Assembly: GCA_035575925.1 (NCBI GenBank)
Contig: DATLXK010000023.1
Span: forward strand, 78,829-142,828
DNA length: 64,000 nucleotides
Source of the DNA: DASWTL01 sp035575925
GTDB lineage: Bacteria > Bacteroidota > Bacteroidia > Sphingobacteriales > Sphingobacteriaceae
Reading direction: 5' to 3'
Below, one piece after another: positions 18,813 to 28,419 of this stretch. Both the position numbers and the translations under genes were made by a program. The notes beneath the pieces are model-generated. The model had not been told where the DNA came from. It did not search any database and saw only the letters and a program-made list of their open reading frames with translations. The number at the start of each line of letters is the position of its first letter. Position 1 is the stretch's first letter.

Positions 18813-20486
18813 TTACCAGAATAAGGTATAAAAAGCAATCAGTATCCCGCAAACAATAAGGGCACCAACCGCAAAGGCAGGTGTGGTCCGAAACATTTTT
18901 GTATCCACTTCAAGCGCGTTAGGCACCACTCCACGCTTATTCTCTATGGTACTTATGATCCACATGACGATTATACTGATGATAAAAACAAAACCCATAC
19001 GGTCAAGAAAAGGAATTTCATAAACTCCACTGGCGTTTTGAACTGAAAATCCTGTTGATGCAAGGAAGGACAGGTCGGCAAATGTGGGCAATAGTTTGAA
19101 GAAAACCGACAAAAAGAAACCGCCGATAGTTGCAAAAAGCGCTGCGTTTGAGGTAGTCTTTTTCCAGAAGAATCCCAATAAAAACATAGCCAATATACCT
19201 GGAGATACAAATCCGGTATATTCCTGAATAAAACGTAACCCTCCTTTATCAATGCCAAGGAATGGTGCTATCATAACTGCCAGAAGAAGAGCTACTATAA
19301 TAGTGATACGGCCAACTCTAAGCATATTGGCTTCTGAAGCCTCTTTATTAATTACTTTTTTGTAAATATCCAGTGTAAATATGGTTGATATACTATTGGC
19401 TTTACCGGCTAATGAGGCAACTATGGCAGCGGTAAGCGCCGCGAATGATAACCCTTTTAACCCAACAGGAAGCAGATTTAACAATACAGGATAAGCACGG
19501 TCAGGAGCTATGATGCCGTCCTTTAGCATATCCGTCTGGAAACTGCCCTCCTTATAAAGCACATATGCTGCAATACCCGGCAATACAACAATTACAGGCA
19601 TCAGCAATTTAATAAAAGCAGCAAACAACAATCCGTTTCGTGCTGTATCCAGATCTGCACCCAGGGCACGCTGTGTAATATACTGGTTACATCCCCAATA
19701 GCTTAAATTAGCAATCCACATACCGCCTATCAGCACAGTCAGACCGGGTAATTCGATGTAATTTGGATTGTTCTTTTCAAAGATCATATCAAAGTGATCA
19801 CCGGCCTTTTCTGTGAGCAGATTAAATCCATTGATTGCACCTGTTGAACCAGCACTTTCTGCTACCAGGTTTAATGCCAGATAGGTTGTTGCAAGCCCCC
19901 CAAGTATAAGAAAGAATACCTGGATCACATCGGTATAGCCTATTACTTTCATTCCTCCCAAGGTAATAAAAATGGCAAATACTGCCAGGCCAATCATACA
20001 CACGGTAATATCAATTCCTGAAATGCTGTTAATAGCTAAAGCCCCAAGGAACAGAATTGAAGTAAGGTTTACTACAACATATAAAAGCAGCCAGAATACG
20101 GCCATGATCATACTCACCGTGCTATTATACCGCATATTTAGAAACTGCGGCATAGTGTAGATCTTATTTTTCAGATATACTGGCAGAAAAAATATGGCTA
20201 CTATAATTAATGTTGCTGCGGCCATCCATTCATATGTAGCAATAGCAAGTCCCAATGTAAAACCAGAACCACTCATACCAATAAACTGCTCTGCAGATAT
20301 ATTAGAGGCAATTAGTGATGCACCTATGGCCCACCATGTCAGGGAACCTTCGGCAAGAAAATAATCCTTAGTGTCTTGTGTTACAGATTTTTTCTTTTGG
20401 TATATCCATATTCCATAACCCGAAACAATCAGGAAATAGATCAGGAAAACAATGTAATCGGGTGTTTGTAATGCTCCCATGTTCAA
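18813..20486 (-). CDS. Sodium:solute symporter (SSS family, probable sugar transporter)
   Basis: A 557-residue inner-membrane protein with about 14 hydrophobic segments in the LeuT-like SSS fold. Family signs include the N-terminal SLTWWAIGASLIASNISAEQ, characteristic of the SGLT branch, and GLKGLSFAALTAAIVASLAGKANSISTIF. SGLT-type members import sugars with sodium. As the last gene of the polysaccharide locus it probably takes up the released monosaccharide. It begins 64 bp after the GH43 gene, and a terminator follows. Confidence 0.9.
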   Translation of the reverse strand: MNMGALQTPDYIVFLIYFLIVSGYGIWIYQKKKSVTQDTKDYFLAEGSLTWWAIGASLIASNISAEQFIGMSGSGFTLGLAIATYEWMAAATLIIVAIFFLPVYLKNKIYTMPQFLNMRYNSTVSMIMAVFWLLLYVVVNLTSILFLGALAINSISGIDITVCMIGLAVFAIFITLGGMKVIGYTDVIQVFFLILGGLATTYLALNLVAESAGSTGAINGFNLLTEKAGDHFDMIFEKNNPNYIELPGLTVLIGGMWIANLSYWGCNQYITQRALGADLDTARNGLLFAAFIKLLMPVIVVLPGIAAYVLYKEGSFQTDMLKDGIIAPDRAYPVLLNLLPVGLKGLSFAALTAAIVASLAGKANSISTIFTLDIYKKVINKEASEANMLRVGRITIIVALLLAVMIAPFLGIDKGGLRFIQEYTGFVSPGILAMFLLGFFWKKTTSNAALFATIGGFFLSVFFKLLPTFADLSFLASTGFSVQNASGVYEIPFLDRMGFVFIISIIVMWIISTIENKRGVVPNALEVDTKMFRTTPAFAVGALIVCGILIAFYTLFW

Positions 20487-20550
20487 TTAAAGATTGGTTT
20501 AAGATTAAAAATAGTTTGCTAATTTATTATTTAATTAATTATATAATTAA

Positions 20551-21612
20551 TTATTTACGTGTGCGGATTAATTTTCTTGTAGCAGATAAAGTATCCGATT
20601 TATTTAAGGCTTTAAGAGGCACTCCAAAATAGGGCGTGCCATCTGCTTTCCAGCTAAACCGCTGCGCCCGCGGAGACCGATGGTGGCCGCATCCTTGTCC
20701 GGGTTTGGAATTGGCATGATACAATATCCAGTCTTCTCTTCCATCTGGAGACTTAAAAAATGAATTATGACCGGGTGCATAAACTCCGTTAGTTACAGAT
20801 TGGCTAAATACGGGTTCAGGTGATTTGATCCAGGAGGCAGGATTTAGCAGATTGCTTTGCGCAGAAGCAGTAAGCATCCCTAAGGCATAAAAATCTGTCC
20901 AGCAACCACTTGCAGAATAGATCATAAATATCTTATTTCCTTTTTTTAATATCTGCGGGCCTTCATTAACATTCACGTGTGGCACATCATTTCCTTTCAG
21001 GTCCCCGTTTTTTTCCCAAGCAAAAAAAGGGCTTGCAATCTTATGACGTTCACCTTTTATTGTCCACGGATTTTCCATTTCAGCAATATATATATCCTGC
21101 TGACCATTTTTGTTACCCTCCCAACCAGACCAGATCATATATAATTTATTCTGGTGTTCAAAAACGGAACCGTCAATAGCCCACTTATCTGAAGCGTCCG
21201 CTACTTTTCCTTTGAATGTCCAGGCACCTTCCAAAGGATTTTCAGATGGATTCTCGATTACGTACATTCTGTGATTATAATTATTCCCATCGCTTGCAGC
21301 AAAATACATGTACCATTTTCCTTTCAAGAAATGAATTTCCGGAGCCCACAACTGTTTCGAATGCATAGACTCTGAAGGTGGCGCCCAAACTACTTTTTTT
21401 TCAGCCGATCTAAGATCTTTGAGATTTTTTGTTTTCCAAATTGCCAAATTAGATGAGGTCTGCGTATAATAGTAATACCCATCTTTATATATGCTCCATG
21501 GGTCTGCACCAGCTTCAAGCAGGGGGTTGGAGAATTTCTTACTTTGCTCACTGTATTTAACAGATGTGCAGGAAGACAAGAAAAATATAAGTACGGATAC
21601 TATAATCTTCAT
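20551..21612 (-). CDS. Glycoside hydrolase family 43 lipoprotein
   Basis: A 353-residue exported GH43 enzyme. The signal ends in a lipobox (FLSSC), so it is probably lipid-anchored. The five-bladed propeller shows the three expected acidic residues: catalytic base Asp in AGADPWSIYKDG, pKa-modulating Asp in WAIDGSVF, and acid Glu in VNEGPQILKKG. GH43 enzymes are mostly arabinosidases, arabinanases and xylosidases. It is distinct in sequence from the three tandem GH43 genes upstream. It lies 19 bp after the aldose epimerase. Confidence 0.9.
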   Translation of the reverse strand: MKIIVSVLIFFLSSCTSVKYSEQSKKFSNPLLEAGADPWSIYKDGYYYYTQTSSNLAIWKTKNLKDLRSAEKKVVWAPPSESMHSKQLWAPEIHFLKGKWYMYFAASDGNNYNHRMYVIENPSENPLEGAWTFKGKVADASDKWAIDGSVFEHQNKLYMIWSGWEGNKNGQQDIYIAEMENPWTIKGERHKIASPFFAWEKNGDLKGNDVPHVNVNEGPQILKKGNKIFMIYSASGCWTDFYALGMLTASAQSNLLNPASWIKSPEPVFSQSVTNGVYAPGHNSFFKSPDGREDWILYHANSKPGQGCGHHRSPRAQRFSWKADGTPYFGVPLKALNKSDTLSATRKLIRTRK

Positions 21613-21631
21613 ATCAAAATCTCAGAAGAAT

Positions 21632-22816
21632 TTATTTTTTTACCGAGAACTTATAAATTGAATTGGTTTTATACGTTTGATTGGGACTTAACACTGTCGA
21701 AGGAAAGCCTGGCTGATTAGGAGAATCGGGGAAATGTTGTGTTTCCAAACAAAATGCAGTTCTAAAATCATCTTTAGCGCCGCCTTTAAATGTATTTTTG
21801 CTTTTCATAAAGTTTCCGCTGTAAAACTGCAATCCCGGCTCTTTGGTTAGTACTTCCATTACAACACCCGTTTTATCTCCTGTTACCTTTGCTGCACTGG
21901 TTAATCCGGAAGTGCTGTTATTTAGCACATAATTATGATCATATCCTTTACCATTTTTAAGTTGGCTGTTCTCATCGTTTATTCTTTGCCCTATTGCAGT
22001 TTCATTTATGAAATCGAACGGGGTATTTGAAACCGTCACGTTTTTTCCAGTAGGGATCAAGGTTGTGTCTACAGGGGTATAATGGTCGGCGTTTATCTGG
22101 AGTTTGTGATCAAGAATGGTTCCGCTTCCTTCACCGTTCAAATTAAAAAATGCATGGTTGGTAAGATTTACAACCGTTTTTTTATCTGTAGTAGCTTCAT
22201 AATCAATTTTCAGTTCATTATTATTTGTAAGTGAATAGGTTACTTTCACATTCAGATTACCAGGAAATCCTTCTTCCATATCTTTTGATAAATAAGTAAG
22301 CTCCAGGGTTTGATTATCTATCTGTCTGGCATCCCAAACTACAGACTGAAAGCCTTTTTTACCTCCATGTAATGTATTGGGACCATTATTAGTAAATAAT
22401 GTATACGTCTTACCGTCCAAAACAAATTTCCCTTTTGCCAGTCGATTACCGTAACGGCCTATTAAAGCTCCGAAATAAGGTTCTTTGGAAGATTTATATT
22501 TTTCCACACTATCAAACCCTACTACAACATCAACAAGTTTGCCGTCTTTATCCGGCACTAATAATCCTACTATACGCCCGCCATAGTTAGTAATTGTAGC
22601 TGTTATTCCATTTTTATTTTTAAGATAAAACAGATCCGTCGGCTTACCATCAATGGTTTGCTGAAATGCTTTTTGTTCCGCACTGGTATCACGAGCTAAG
22701 GAATCGTTAGTATTATTTGTTTGATCCTTTTTTATCGGTGTATTGCAAGCTGCAAAAGCCACCAAACAACCTATGGTGAAGATCTGTAATTTAGATGTGT
22801 TAAGGTGAAGTTTCAT
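21632..22816 (-). CDS. Aldose 1-epimerase (galactose mutarotase), lipoprotein
   Basis: A 394-residue enzyme that interconverts alpha and beta anomers of free sugars. The N-terminus is a lipoprotein signal (VAFAACN). The mutarotase motifs are present: NYGGRIVGLLVPDKDG, RYGNRLAKGKF, NGPNTLHGGKKGF, and the catalytic His and Glu regions VNLTNHAFFNLNG and FCLETQHFPDSPN. Its place between glycosidases and a sugar symporter suggests it processes the sugar freed by those enzymes in the periplasm. Confidence 0.93.
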   Translation of the reverse strand: MKLHLNTSKLQIFTIGCLVAFAACNTPIKKDQTNNTNDSLARDTSAEQKAFQQTIDGKPTDLFYLKNKNGITATITNYGGRIVGLLVPDKDGKLVDVVVGFDSVEKYKSSKEPYFGALIGRYGNRLAKGKFVLDGKTYTLFTNNGPNTLHGGKKGFQSVVWDARQIDNQTLELTYLSKDMEEGFPGNLNVKVTYSLTNNNELKIDYEATTDKKTVVNLTNHAFFNLNGEGSGTILDHKLQINADHYTPVDTTLIPTGKNVTVSNTPFDFINETAIGQRINDENSQLKNGKGYDHNYVLNNSTSGLTSAAKVTGDKTGVVMEVLTKEPGLQFYSGNFMKSKNTFKGGAKDDFRTAFCLETQHFPDSPNQPGFPSTVLSPNQTYKTNSIYKFSVKK

Positions 22817-22886
22817 TACTCAGGTTTAATATTAATTGTAGTATTAATTTGTTTTAAGTGACCATCAAGCTATTGCTTGAATCGCA

Positions 22887-23963
22887 TTATTTTTTTGCAT
22901 TCAATTTTTTAATCAGGTCTACTTCATCCTGACGATAGGCTGTTCCATCTTGCTTAAAAATATCATGAAACCATTCTACCGGCTGACTCGCATCCGGCAA
23001 GGGCGTATCCCAGGCATAAATGGTATTACTTTTGCCGGCAACAAAACCCCAATTGATAGCTCCTATATTTTCCTGTTTCAACATAGGCAATATATTAGAG
23101 AACCTGCTGTTGCGGGTACGCGCCATATATTCTGTACAAATTATAGGGCGACCATGAGTTTTTAGCATTTGAACCACACGTAAGTGCCATTGTGGTTCCT
23201 CATAATCATGATAAGTGATTACATCTGAATTCAAAATTTGAACGGCATTTAGCTCCGGGAAATCCCATCGCCAAATACCAACGCTAATAGGTTGGTCGGG
23301 ATTCACATCACGAGCCCATCCGAAAACACTTTTAAGAAGTGGCATGGATGATGTAAGTTTACCGGAGTTTCCGGGCTCATTGTACAGATCCCAAAGCAAT
23401 ATTCGTTTATCATGTGAAAACTGGGTCATTACATCCTTAACGTATTTTGCCAGTTCTGGAAATAGTGCGGCATTGGTTGATGCGGGATCTCCCGGATCCT
23501 GAACCCAGCCTGAATTGTGGATCCCCGGTTTTGGAGCAGGCTGTTTTCCCGGTGCTCCCATCTTGTTCCAGCAATCGTCAAAGAAAACAAAAATGGTTTT
23601 GATATGATGTTTGTCGGAAATAGTCAGGTACTGATTCATCCGTTCTTTAAACCCCTTTGGATCTTGTTTCCAGGCCATACTATGCAAATATACCCGCATG
23701 GTGTTAAATCCTATATCTTCTGCCCATTGCAGTTCCTTGTCTATAGTTACAGGATCAAAAGTATCCGCCTGCCACATCTCAAGCTGATTGATTGCGGAGC
23801 TTGTGATATAATCAGCGCCGGTTATCCACGGATGCTGTTTATACCAGGCGTTTGCCTTCTCAACCGTCCATATTTTTTGAGGGGAAATTTTTTCTTGTGC
23901 CTGTGCACTGAAAGTAAAGGTTAAAAGCAGTAATAGAATAATCCTATAAGTTGTAGTTTTCAT
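22887..23963 (-). CDS. Secreted glycoside hydrolase, clan GH-A (GH5-like)
   Basis: A 358-residue protein with a cleavable signal peptide (ends FSAQAQ). The (beta/alpha)8 barrel shows the clan GH-A pattern: an acid/base Glu in LLWDLYNEPGNSG (near residue 190) and a nucleophile Glu in RPIICTEYMAR (near residue 275). It is a retaining glycosidase by family rule. It resembles proteins annotated as cellulase-family or xylanase-like, but the substrate cannot be read from sequence. It is the seventh degradative gene after susD on the same strand. Confidence 0.8.
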   Translation of the reverse strand: MKTTTYRIILLLLLTFTFSAQAQEKISPQKIWTVEKANAWYKQHPWITGADYITSSAINQLEMWQADTFDPVTIDKELQWAEDIGFNTMRVYLHSMAWKQDPKGFKERMNQYLTISDKHHIKTIFVFFDDCWNKMGAPGKQPAPKPGIHNSGWVQDPGDPASTNAALFPELAKYVKDVMTQFSHDKRILLWDLYNEPGNSGKLTSSMPLLKSVFGWARDVNPDQPISVGIWRWDFPELNAVQILNSDVITYHDYEEPQWHLRVVQMLKTHGRPIICTEYMARTRNSRFSNILPMLKQENIGAINWGFVAGKSNTIYAWDTPLPDASQPVEWFHDIFKQDGTAYRQDEVDLIKKLNAKK

Positions 23964-24048
23964 ATGTTGGTTTTGGTTAGTATCAGCTAAACTAATTTTT
24001 TTTTAGTTCAAACTTAGAGTTATATAAAATTTTGATATCCTTTATAAA

Positions 24049-25134
24049 TTATTTAATGACGGTTTTTATGATTTCACCTATCGTATGAATTCCTGTAAAG
24101 TTAAATCCTAACAGGGCGGTAATTGTCTTGGCATATTGATTTTGATACAGCTGTCCTTTACTTTTAATTTCGCCCATCGGTTTTGTATCCGGCCCCATTA
24201 CAGCAAACCACACCTGATCGGCATTTGGGACATTAATATTGTGATTTTTCCAGGTACTCCCCTCTCCCCGGCCATGATCAACTGCTATAAATAACGTAGT
24301 TTGATCTTTATAGAAAGGATCTGCCTGAATGGTTTTCCAGAGATCTGCAATCATCGCATCATTATAATGTGCTGCATCCAGGTAAAAATCATATTTGCCC
24401 GCATGGCCAAAGGCGTCTGTATCTATAAAGCTTAACTGAAGGAATTTAGGGTGTTTCTGTTTAAGATAATTTTTCGCCATAATGTATGTTACTGCATCAG
24501 GGCGCTCTGAATGGCCAAAGATTTTTGGCAAATAATGCTGTTGTTCATTCAATGCTTTTTGCACTTCTGTTAAGTTTTCACCTTCTAAATTTTCATACCC
24601 CGAATTAACTAAAAATCCACCGCGTTTTTCATTAAGTATCCGGTCAAAAGCATCCCAGGAAGTAAAAGCTGCTACTTTACCTTTATATCCGGGTTGTTCA
24701 TTTATAAACTCATGTATGGTTTTATTTGGATTTGGCCGAAAATTATTTGAGTTAATTAGCGAATCCGGATAACCGGTAAACATTTCATTATATCCCGGGT
24801 AGGAAAACCAATACTTGTTCTTAACATTTACAAAATTTCCCGCATCTCTGTTACCGTAAATTTGCCCTTTTTTAGCAATGGTATTCCAGAAAAAAGGTGT
24901 TAGTTTTTCCCTTCGCTCCTGAATGTTTTTTCCCCAAAATTTCTTTATGCGCTCAGTGGAATCCTGGGTGTTGTAGGTTTTGCCAAAAAGAAACGCAGAG
25001 TCTGCCCCGCGAAAGAGTTCTTTCCAACGATAACCGTCGAAAGTAACTACGATAACGTTTTTAGTACGTGTCGTTTGGGAAAATACCAGGTTACTGATAA
25101 TTGTAAATAATAAAAGGATAATTGTTTTTCTCAT
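24049..25134 (-). CDS. Alkaline-phosphatase-superfamily hydrolase, exported
   Basis: A protein of about 361 residues with a signal peptide (ends NLVFSQ). The alkaline phosphatase fold is recognised from metal-site motifs: VVTFDGYRW, SFIDTDAFGHAGKYD (Asp and His), AVDHGRGEGS (Asp and His) and WKNHN (His). The nucleophile region appears to be YWFSYPGYNEM. Superfamily members act as phosphodiesterases, phosphatases or phosphonate hydrolases. The one here is adjacent to a sulfatase of the same superfamily, so it may remove phosphate or sulfate substituents from the polysaccharide. The start at 25134 is preferred because it gives a compact signal peptide (MRKTIILLLF). Confidence 0.82.
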   Translation of the reverse strand: MRKTIILLLFTIISNLVFSQTTRTKNVIVVTFDGYRWKELFRGADSAFLFGKTYNTQDSTERIKKFWGKNIQERREKLTPFFWNTIAKKGQIYGNRDAGNFVNVKNKYWFSYPGYNEMFTGYPDSLINSNNFRPNPNKTIHEFINEQPGYKGKVAAFTSWDAFDRILNEKRGGFLVNSGYENLEGENLTEVQKALNEQQHYLPKIFGHSERPDAVTYIMAKNYLKQKHPKFLQLSFIDTDAFGHAGKYDFYLDAAHYNDAMIADLWKTIQADPFYKDQTTLFIAVDHGRGEGSTWKNHNINVPNADQVWFAVMGPDTKPMGEIKSKGQLYQNQYAKTITALLGFNFTGIHTIGEIIKTVIK

Positions 25135-25250
25135 CGTATTAATTTTATTTTTCATATGGCAACCAAAACTACAGAATACCGGATGCCGGCAGTAATAATT
25201 ATGTATTCTTATCTATCAAATTTGTATTGCCTTAACGCACTATTAATAAA

Positions 25251-26759
25251 TTATTCACCCGCTTTATTAAATAGTCCCGTATTACCTTTTTCCCAAATCC
25301 TGTTTAAACGTTTTACTACAACTGCATTTTCTGCAGCAATATTTACTTTTTCATAAGGATCGGTGAGGTGGTCATATAATTCTGTTACCGGCTGCTCTTT
25401 TCGGAAATATTTCGACAGTCTGTATCGATCTGTTCTCACTGAAATGCCATTCCTATAGTAACTGTAGGCAGCATTGCTCCATTTTACAGAATTTGGATCT
25501 TTCTTTAATAAAGGCATAAAGCTCTTTCCGTCAGTTTTATGAGTCTTTAAACCACAGAGATCCATTAATGAAGGATATATATCAATTGAACTAATAATTT
25601 TATCCGACGACTTTCCGGTAAGCATGCCTGGTACTTTTACAATTAACGGACTCCTTACGGCCCATTCAGTTATGGTATGCTTTCCCCATACCCGGTCATC
25701 TCCTAAATGCCATCCGTGGTCGCCCCATAATACAATTATGGTATTTTTATCAAGATCCAGTCTCTTAAGCTCTGCAAGTACTTTGCCTACCTGGGCATCA
25801 GTATAACTTATAGCCGAATAGTAGCTCCGCCTGAGTTTTCGTGCATAATCATCCGAAACCGGCTTATCCAGTGAAGCTTTCTCATCCCCACGCTTATAAC
25901 CATTAAATTCGCCGCTTTCATGCAAACCGGCTTTATTCATATTCAGTGGAATGTTTGATGAAGGCGTCAGTGTAATATCGTCCTCATTATACAAATCCCA
26001 GTATTTTTTAGGAGCATTAAACGGAAGGTGTGGCTTAAAAAAGCCAATTCCCAGAAAGAATGGCTGGTTTTTTCCTGAAAGTTCATTAAGTTTTTGTACT
26101 GCAAGGTTTGCTGTCAAACCATCAGGATAACTATCATCCGGCACATTTGCATGTTCGTAAGGTTTTACATCACCTTTCAGGGAATTACGATTTGTTCCAT
26201 CTGCATATCCAAAGAACGCATTCCATCCTGTGCCCCATTTTCCCGGATTAAACAACATTTCATTCCAGCTATTGGGAAGTTCACGGCTCTTGCCTTTTGG
26301 TTCGAGGTATTTGTATATATATCCGTCAGGCGAATGGCTTACTTTGCCGATACCCAGGGTATAATAACCGTTCCTGCGAAAGTGCTCCACAAATGATTCT
26401 GGTTTACCTTTTAACTTGTTTAGAAGCCCTGATTCAAAAACTTCATTCGAAAGGCCTGCCATAGTTCTGGGACGCATACCTGTTAATAGGCTCATCCTTG
26501 AAGCTCCGCAGGTAGGCACTGTTACAAACTGGTTCTTAAATACGGTTCCCTGTAGAGCCAACCCATCTATATGGGGTGTACGAATAATAGTATTACCGTA
26601 GCAGCCAAGGTCAGGGCGAAGATCATCTACTAAGATGAACAGTACATTATACCTTTTTTTAGCTGAAGTACCTGCATCAGTAACCACATGGGTGTGGCTA
26701 CTGCAGAGTAACATGATCAGCAGCAGCACCGGTAATAACGTTGAGGTTAATCTTTGCAT
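25251..26759 (-). CDS. Sulfatase (formylglycine type, iduronate-2-sulfatase-like)
   Basis: A protein of about 502 residues with a signal peptide. The sulfatase signature CGASRMSLLTG (near residue 80) carries the Cys that a formylglycine-generating enzyme converts to the catalytic formylglycine. Metal ligands are seen in LFILVDDLRPDLG and in LWGDHGWHLGDD near residue 330. The closest recognisable type is iduronate-2-sulfatase-like. It indicates a sulfated glycan as target, or removal of sulfate from a mixed one. No maturase (anaerobic or FGE type) is in this window. The start at 26759 gives the more compact signal sequence. Confidence 0.9.
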   Translation of the reverse strand: MQRLTSTLLPVLLLIMLLCSSHTHVVTDAGTSAKKRYNVLFILVDDLRPDLGCYGNTIIRTPHIDGLALQGTVFKNQFVTVPTCGASRMSLLTGMRPRTMAGLSNEVFESGLLNKLKGKPESFVEHFRRNGYYTLGIGKVSHSPDGYIYKYLEPKGKSRELPNSWNEMLFNPGKWGTGWNAFFGYADGTNRNSLKGDVKPYEHANVPDDSYPDGLTANLAVQKLNELSGKNQPFFLGIGFFKPHLPFNAPKKYWDLYNEDDITLTPSSNIPLNMNKAGLHESGEFNGYKRGDEKASLDKPVSDDYARKLRRSYYSAISYTDAQVGKVLAELKRLDLDKNTIIVLWGDHGWHLGDDRVWGKHTITEWAVRSPLIVKVPGMLTGKSSDKIISSIDIYPSLMDLCGLKTHKTDGKSFMPLLKKDPNSVKWSNAAYSYYRNGISVRTDRYRLSKYFRKEQPVTELYDHLTDPYEKVNIAAENAVVVKRLNRIWEKGNTGLFNKAGE

Positions 26760-26842
26760 TGTAGATTGATTTCTTTCATTCAAACAGGCCGGTTAATATT
26801 TGCTACCTTGTTAACTGTAGCAGAGTGTAAATTAAGCGATTT

Positions 26843-28303
26843 TTACTTAGGTCCGTACATCATAACAGCATCAGCGATAACTGCGTAACCTGAAGGTCCG
26901 TCGGCCGATAAATACACAGTGTGATTTCCTTCTGCATTGAAACGTACTGTTCCCAGATAGTTCCATTTTCCGCCATTGATCCGCTGATCTACGATAACCT
27001 CCTGTCCGCCTGGCAAAAAATAGTGTGCCTGCGGTGTGCGGTTTCCGGCAGTACCTACAGACCACCATGCATAAATATCAAAATCACCGGTGTGTGCAGT
27101 CCCTACTGTGAAGCTGGCACGGTCTGAACCGCCCGGTACGGTTGTACGGTAATGATAATCAGTTTTATACTTGTCTGCGCCGGCAGTTCCAATTTTCCAA
27201 TTGGTTGAAGCTGAAAAACCGGAACCTGCATTATCTACAATATAGCTTTTGTCATATAGGGGCTGTGTCCAGGCCGAGCCGTTCGCGGCATTTGTTTTGG
27301 CGCGTACATATAGTTGCCCTTCTGCCGGAAGCGTATAAGTTGGTGCGTTGCTGTAATCTGTTTTAAGAATTGCACCATTCTTTCCGATAAAGGTAGTGGT
27401 GAATGGGCCCGTTCCGGTAAGAGTCATACTCATTACGTTATTAGCTGTACTTACATTGCTGTAAGTAACTCCGGTACTTGCGTAAAAATTACCTGTATTT
27501 AGGGCAGATACAATATTCGCTGCGGTAAGTGAAGCAGCATTTACTTGTACCCAGCCCCGGCCCGGGTTTGAATAGGTCGGACCAAATACCTGAAAATTAT
27601 GCGCATCATCTACAGCAACTCCCCATATAGCATGCGGACGGCTTAGCAGGTCATCCCAGTATTCACCCATCGGCGGCAATCCTGCACCATTGGCATGAGG
27701 GTGTCCGTTAACAATCTCCATTAGTTTCAGGTTTCTGACAGCGTTTGCATCATTAGCCGCTATTCCCACACCCAGATTTGGATGGTTAAAAATAGCAAGT
27801 CCGCCGGCCGCCTGCACAGCATCTATATCCCGTTGAAGTACATTAGAAATACTGGTTCCGCCCTGCGTAGCAACATAATTTGAAATATTAATTGCCCCCA
27901 CATGAACATTTTTTGTATCCAGTTTATCAGTTACTTCTTCCCCCGGTATTAATAGAAATTTCTTCCTTCCGGCAGCTGCATTTTCTGCATCAATAGTAGC
28001 CTGAACATCTGCAAACGTGCTGAATTTATTGTGACTGGATATAACAAGAAAATCATAATTATTGTCCCTGTACCAGCGGGCGACTGTAAGCGGGTCGCTA
28101 TCGGCATCAGAGTCATTATTGGCATGTGTGTGCAAATTGCCCTTATACCATACTCCGGCGGATGTATTTATTGCAGTTTTGTTTACCACCGATACACCGG
28201 GTTCCGGCGATTTTAGCTCTTCATTTTTTCCACAGCCGGATAAAAACTCCAGGCTAATAAAAGCCAATAGTGCTATGAATAAATAATTCAATGATCTTTT
28301 CAT
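26843..28303 (-). CDS. PHP-domain metallohydrolase with C-terminal golvesin-like domain
   Basis: A 486-residue lipoprotein (lipobox FLSGCG). Residues 50-350 form a PHP metallohydrolase of the CehA/McbA type: GNLHTHANND gives the His-x-His pair, followed by SSHNKF, PGEEVT, FNHPNLG and DDAHNF, all probable metal ligands. The last 130 residues form a golvesin/Xly-type beta domain (starts YIVDNAG, ends MMYGPK) that is nearly the same as the end of the neighbouring GH43 protein. CehA-type enzymes hydrolyse esters, and carbohydrate roles are suspected but unproven. A shorter paralogue without this domain lies at 40126-41322. Confidence 0.85.
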   Translation of the reverse strand: MKRSLNYLFIALLAFISLEFLSGCGKNEELKSPEPGVSVVNKTAINTSAGVWYKGNLHTHANNDSDADSDPLTVARWYRDNNYDFLVISSHNKFSTFADVQATIDAENAAAGRKKFLLIPGEEVTDKLDTKNVHVGAINISNYVATQGGTSISNVLQRDIDAVQAAGGLAIFNHPNLGVGIAANDANAVRNLKLMEIVNGHPHANGAGLPPMGEYWDDLLSRPHAIWGVAVDDAHNFQVFGPTYSNPGRGWVQVNAASLTAANIVSALNTGNFYASTGVTYSNVSTANNVMSMTLTGTGPFTTTFIGKNGAILKTDYSNAPTYTLPAEGQLYVRAKTNAANGSAWTQPLYDKSYIVDNAGSGFSASTNWKIGTAGADKYKTDYHYRTTVPGGSDRASFTVGTAHTGDFDIYAWWSVGTAGNRTPQAHYFLPGGQEVIVDQRINGGKWNYLGTVRFNAEGNHTVYLSADGPSGYAVIADAVMMYGPK

Positions 28304-28419
28304 AATATGGTTTTTAATTAATTAACTATAAAATGCACCCATCTTTACCTCCGGATTGCATTGATCGGTAAATTGATTTTATAATGCAACCTGAAGGTAT
28401 AGGGGTGTCGGAGTAACTA

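Noticed and set aside
18658..18852. Minus-strand frame of 64 codons after the symporter
   Set aside because: It spans the symporter terminator and part of the symporter gene in another frame.
24049..26759. Reading the alkaline-phosphatase-fold gene and the sulfatase gene as a split single gene
   Set aside because: Each has its own signal peptide, full metal-site motifs and stop codon, so they are separate enzymes.
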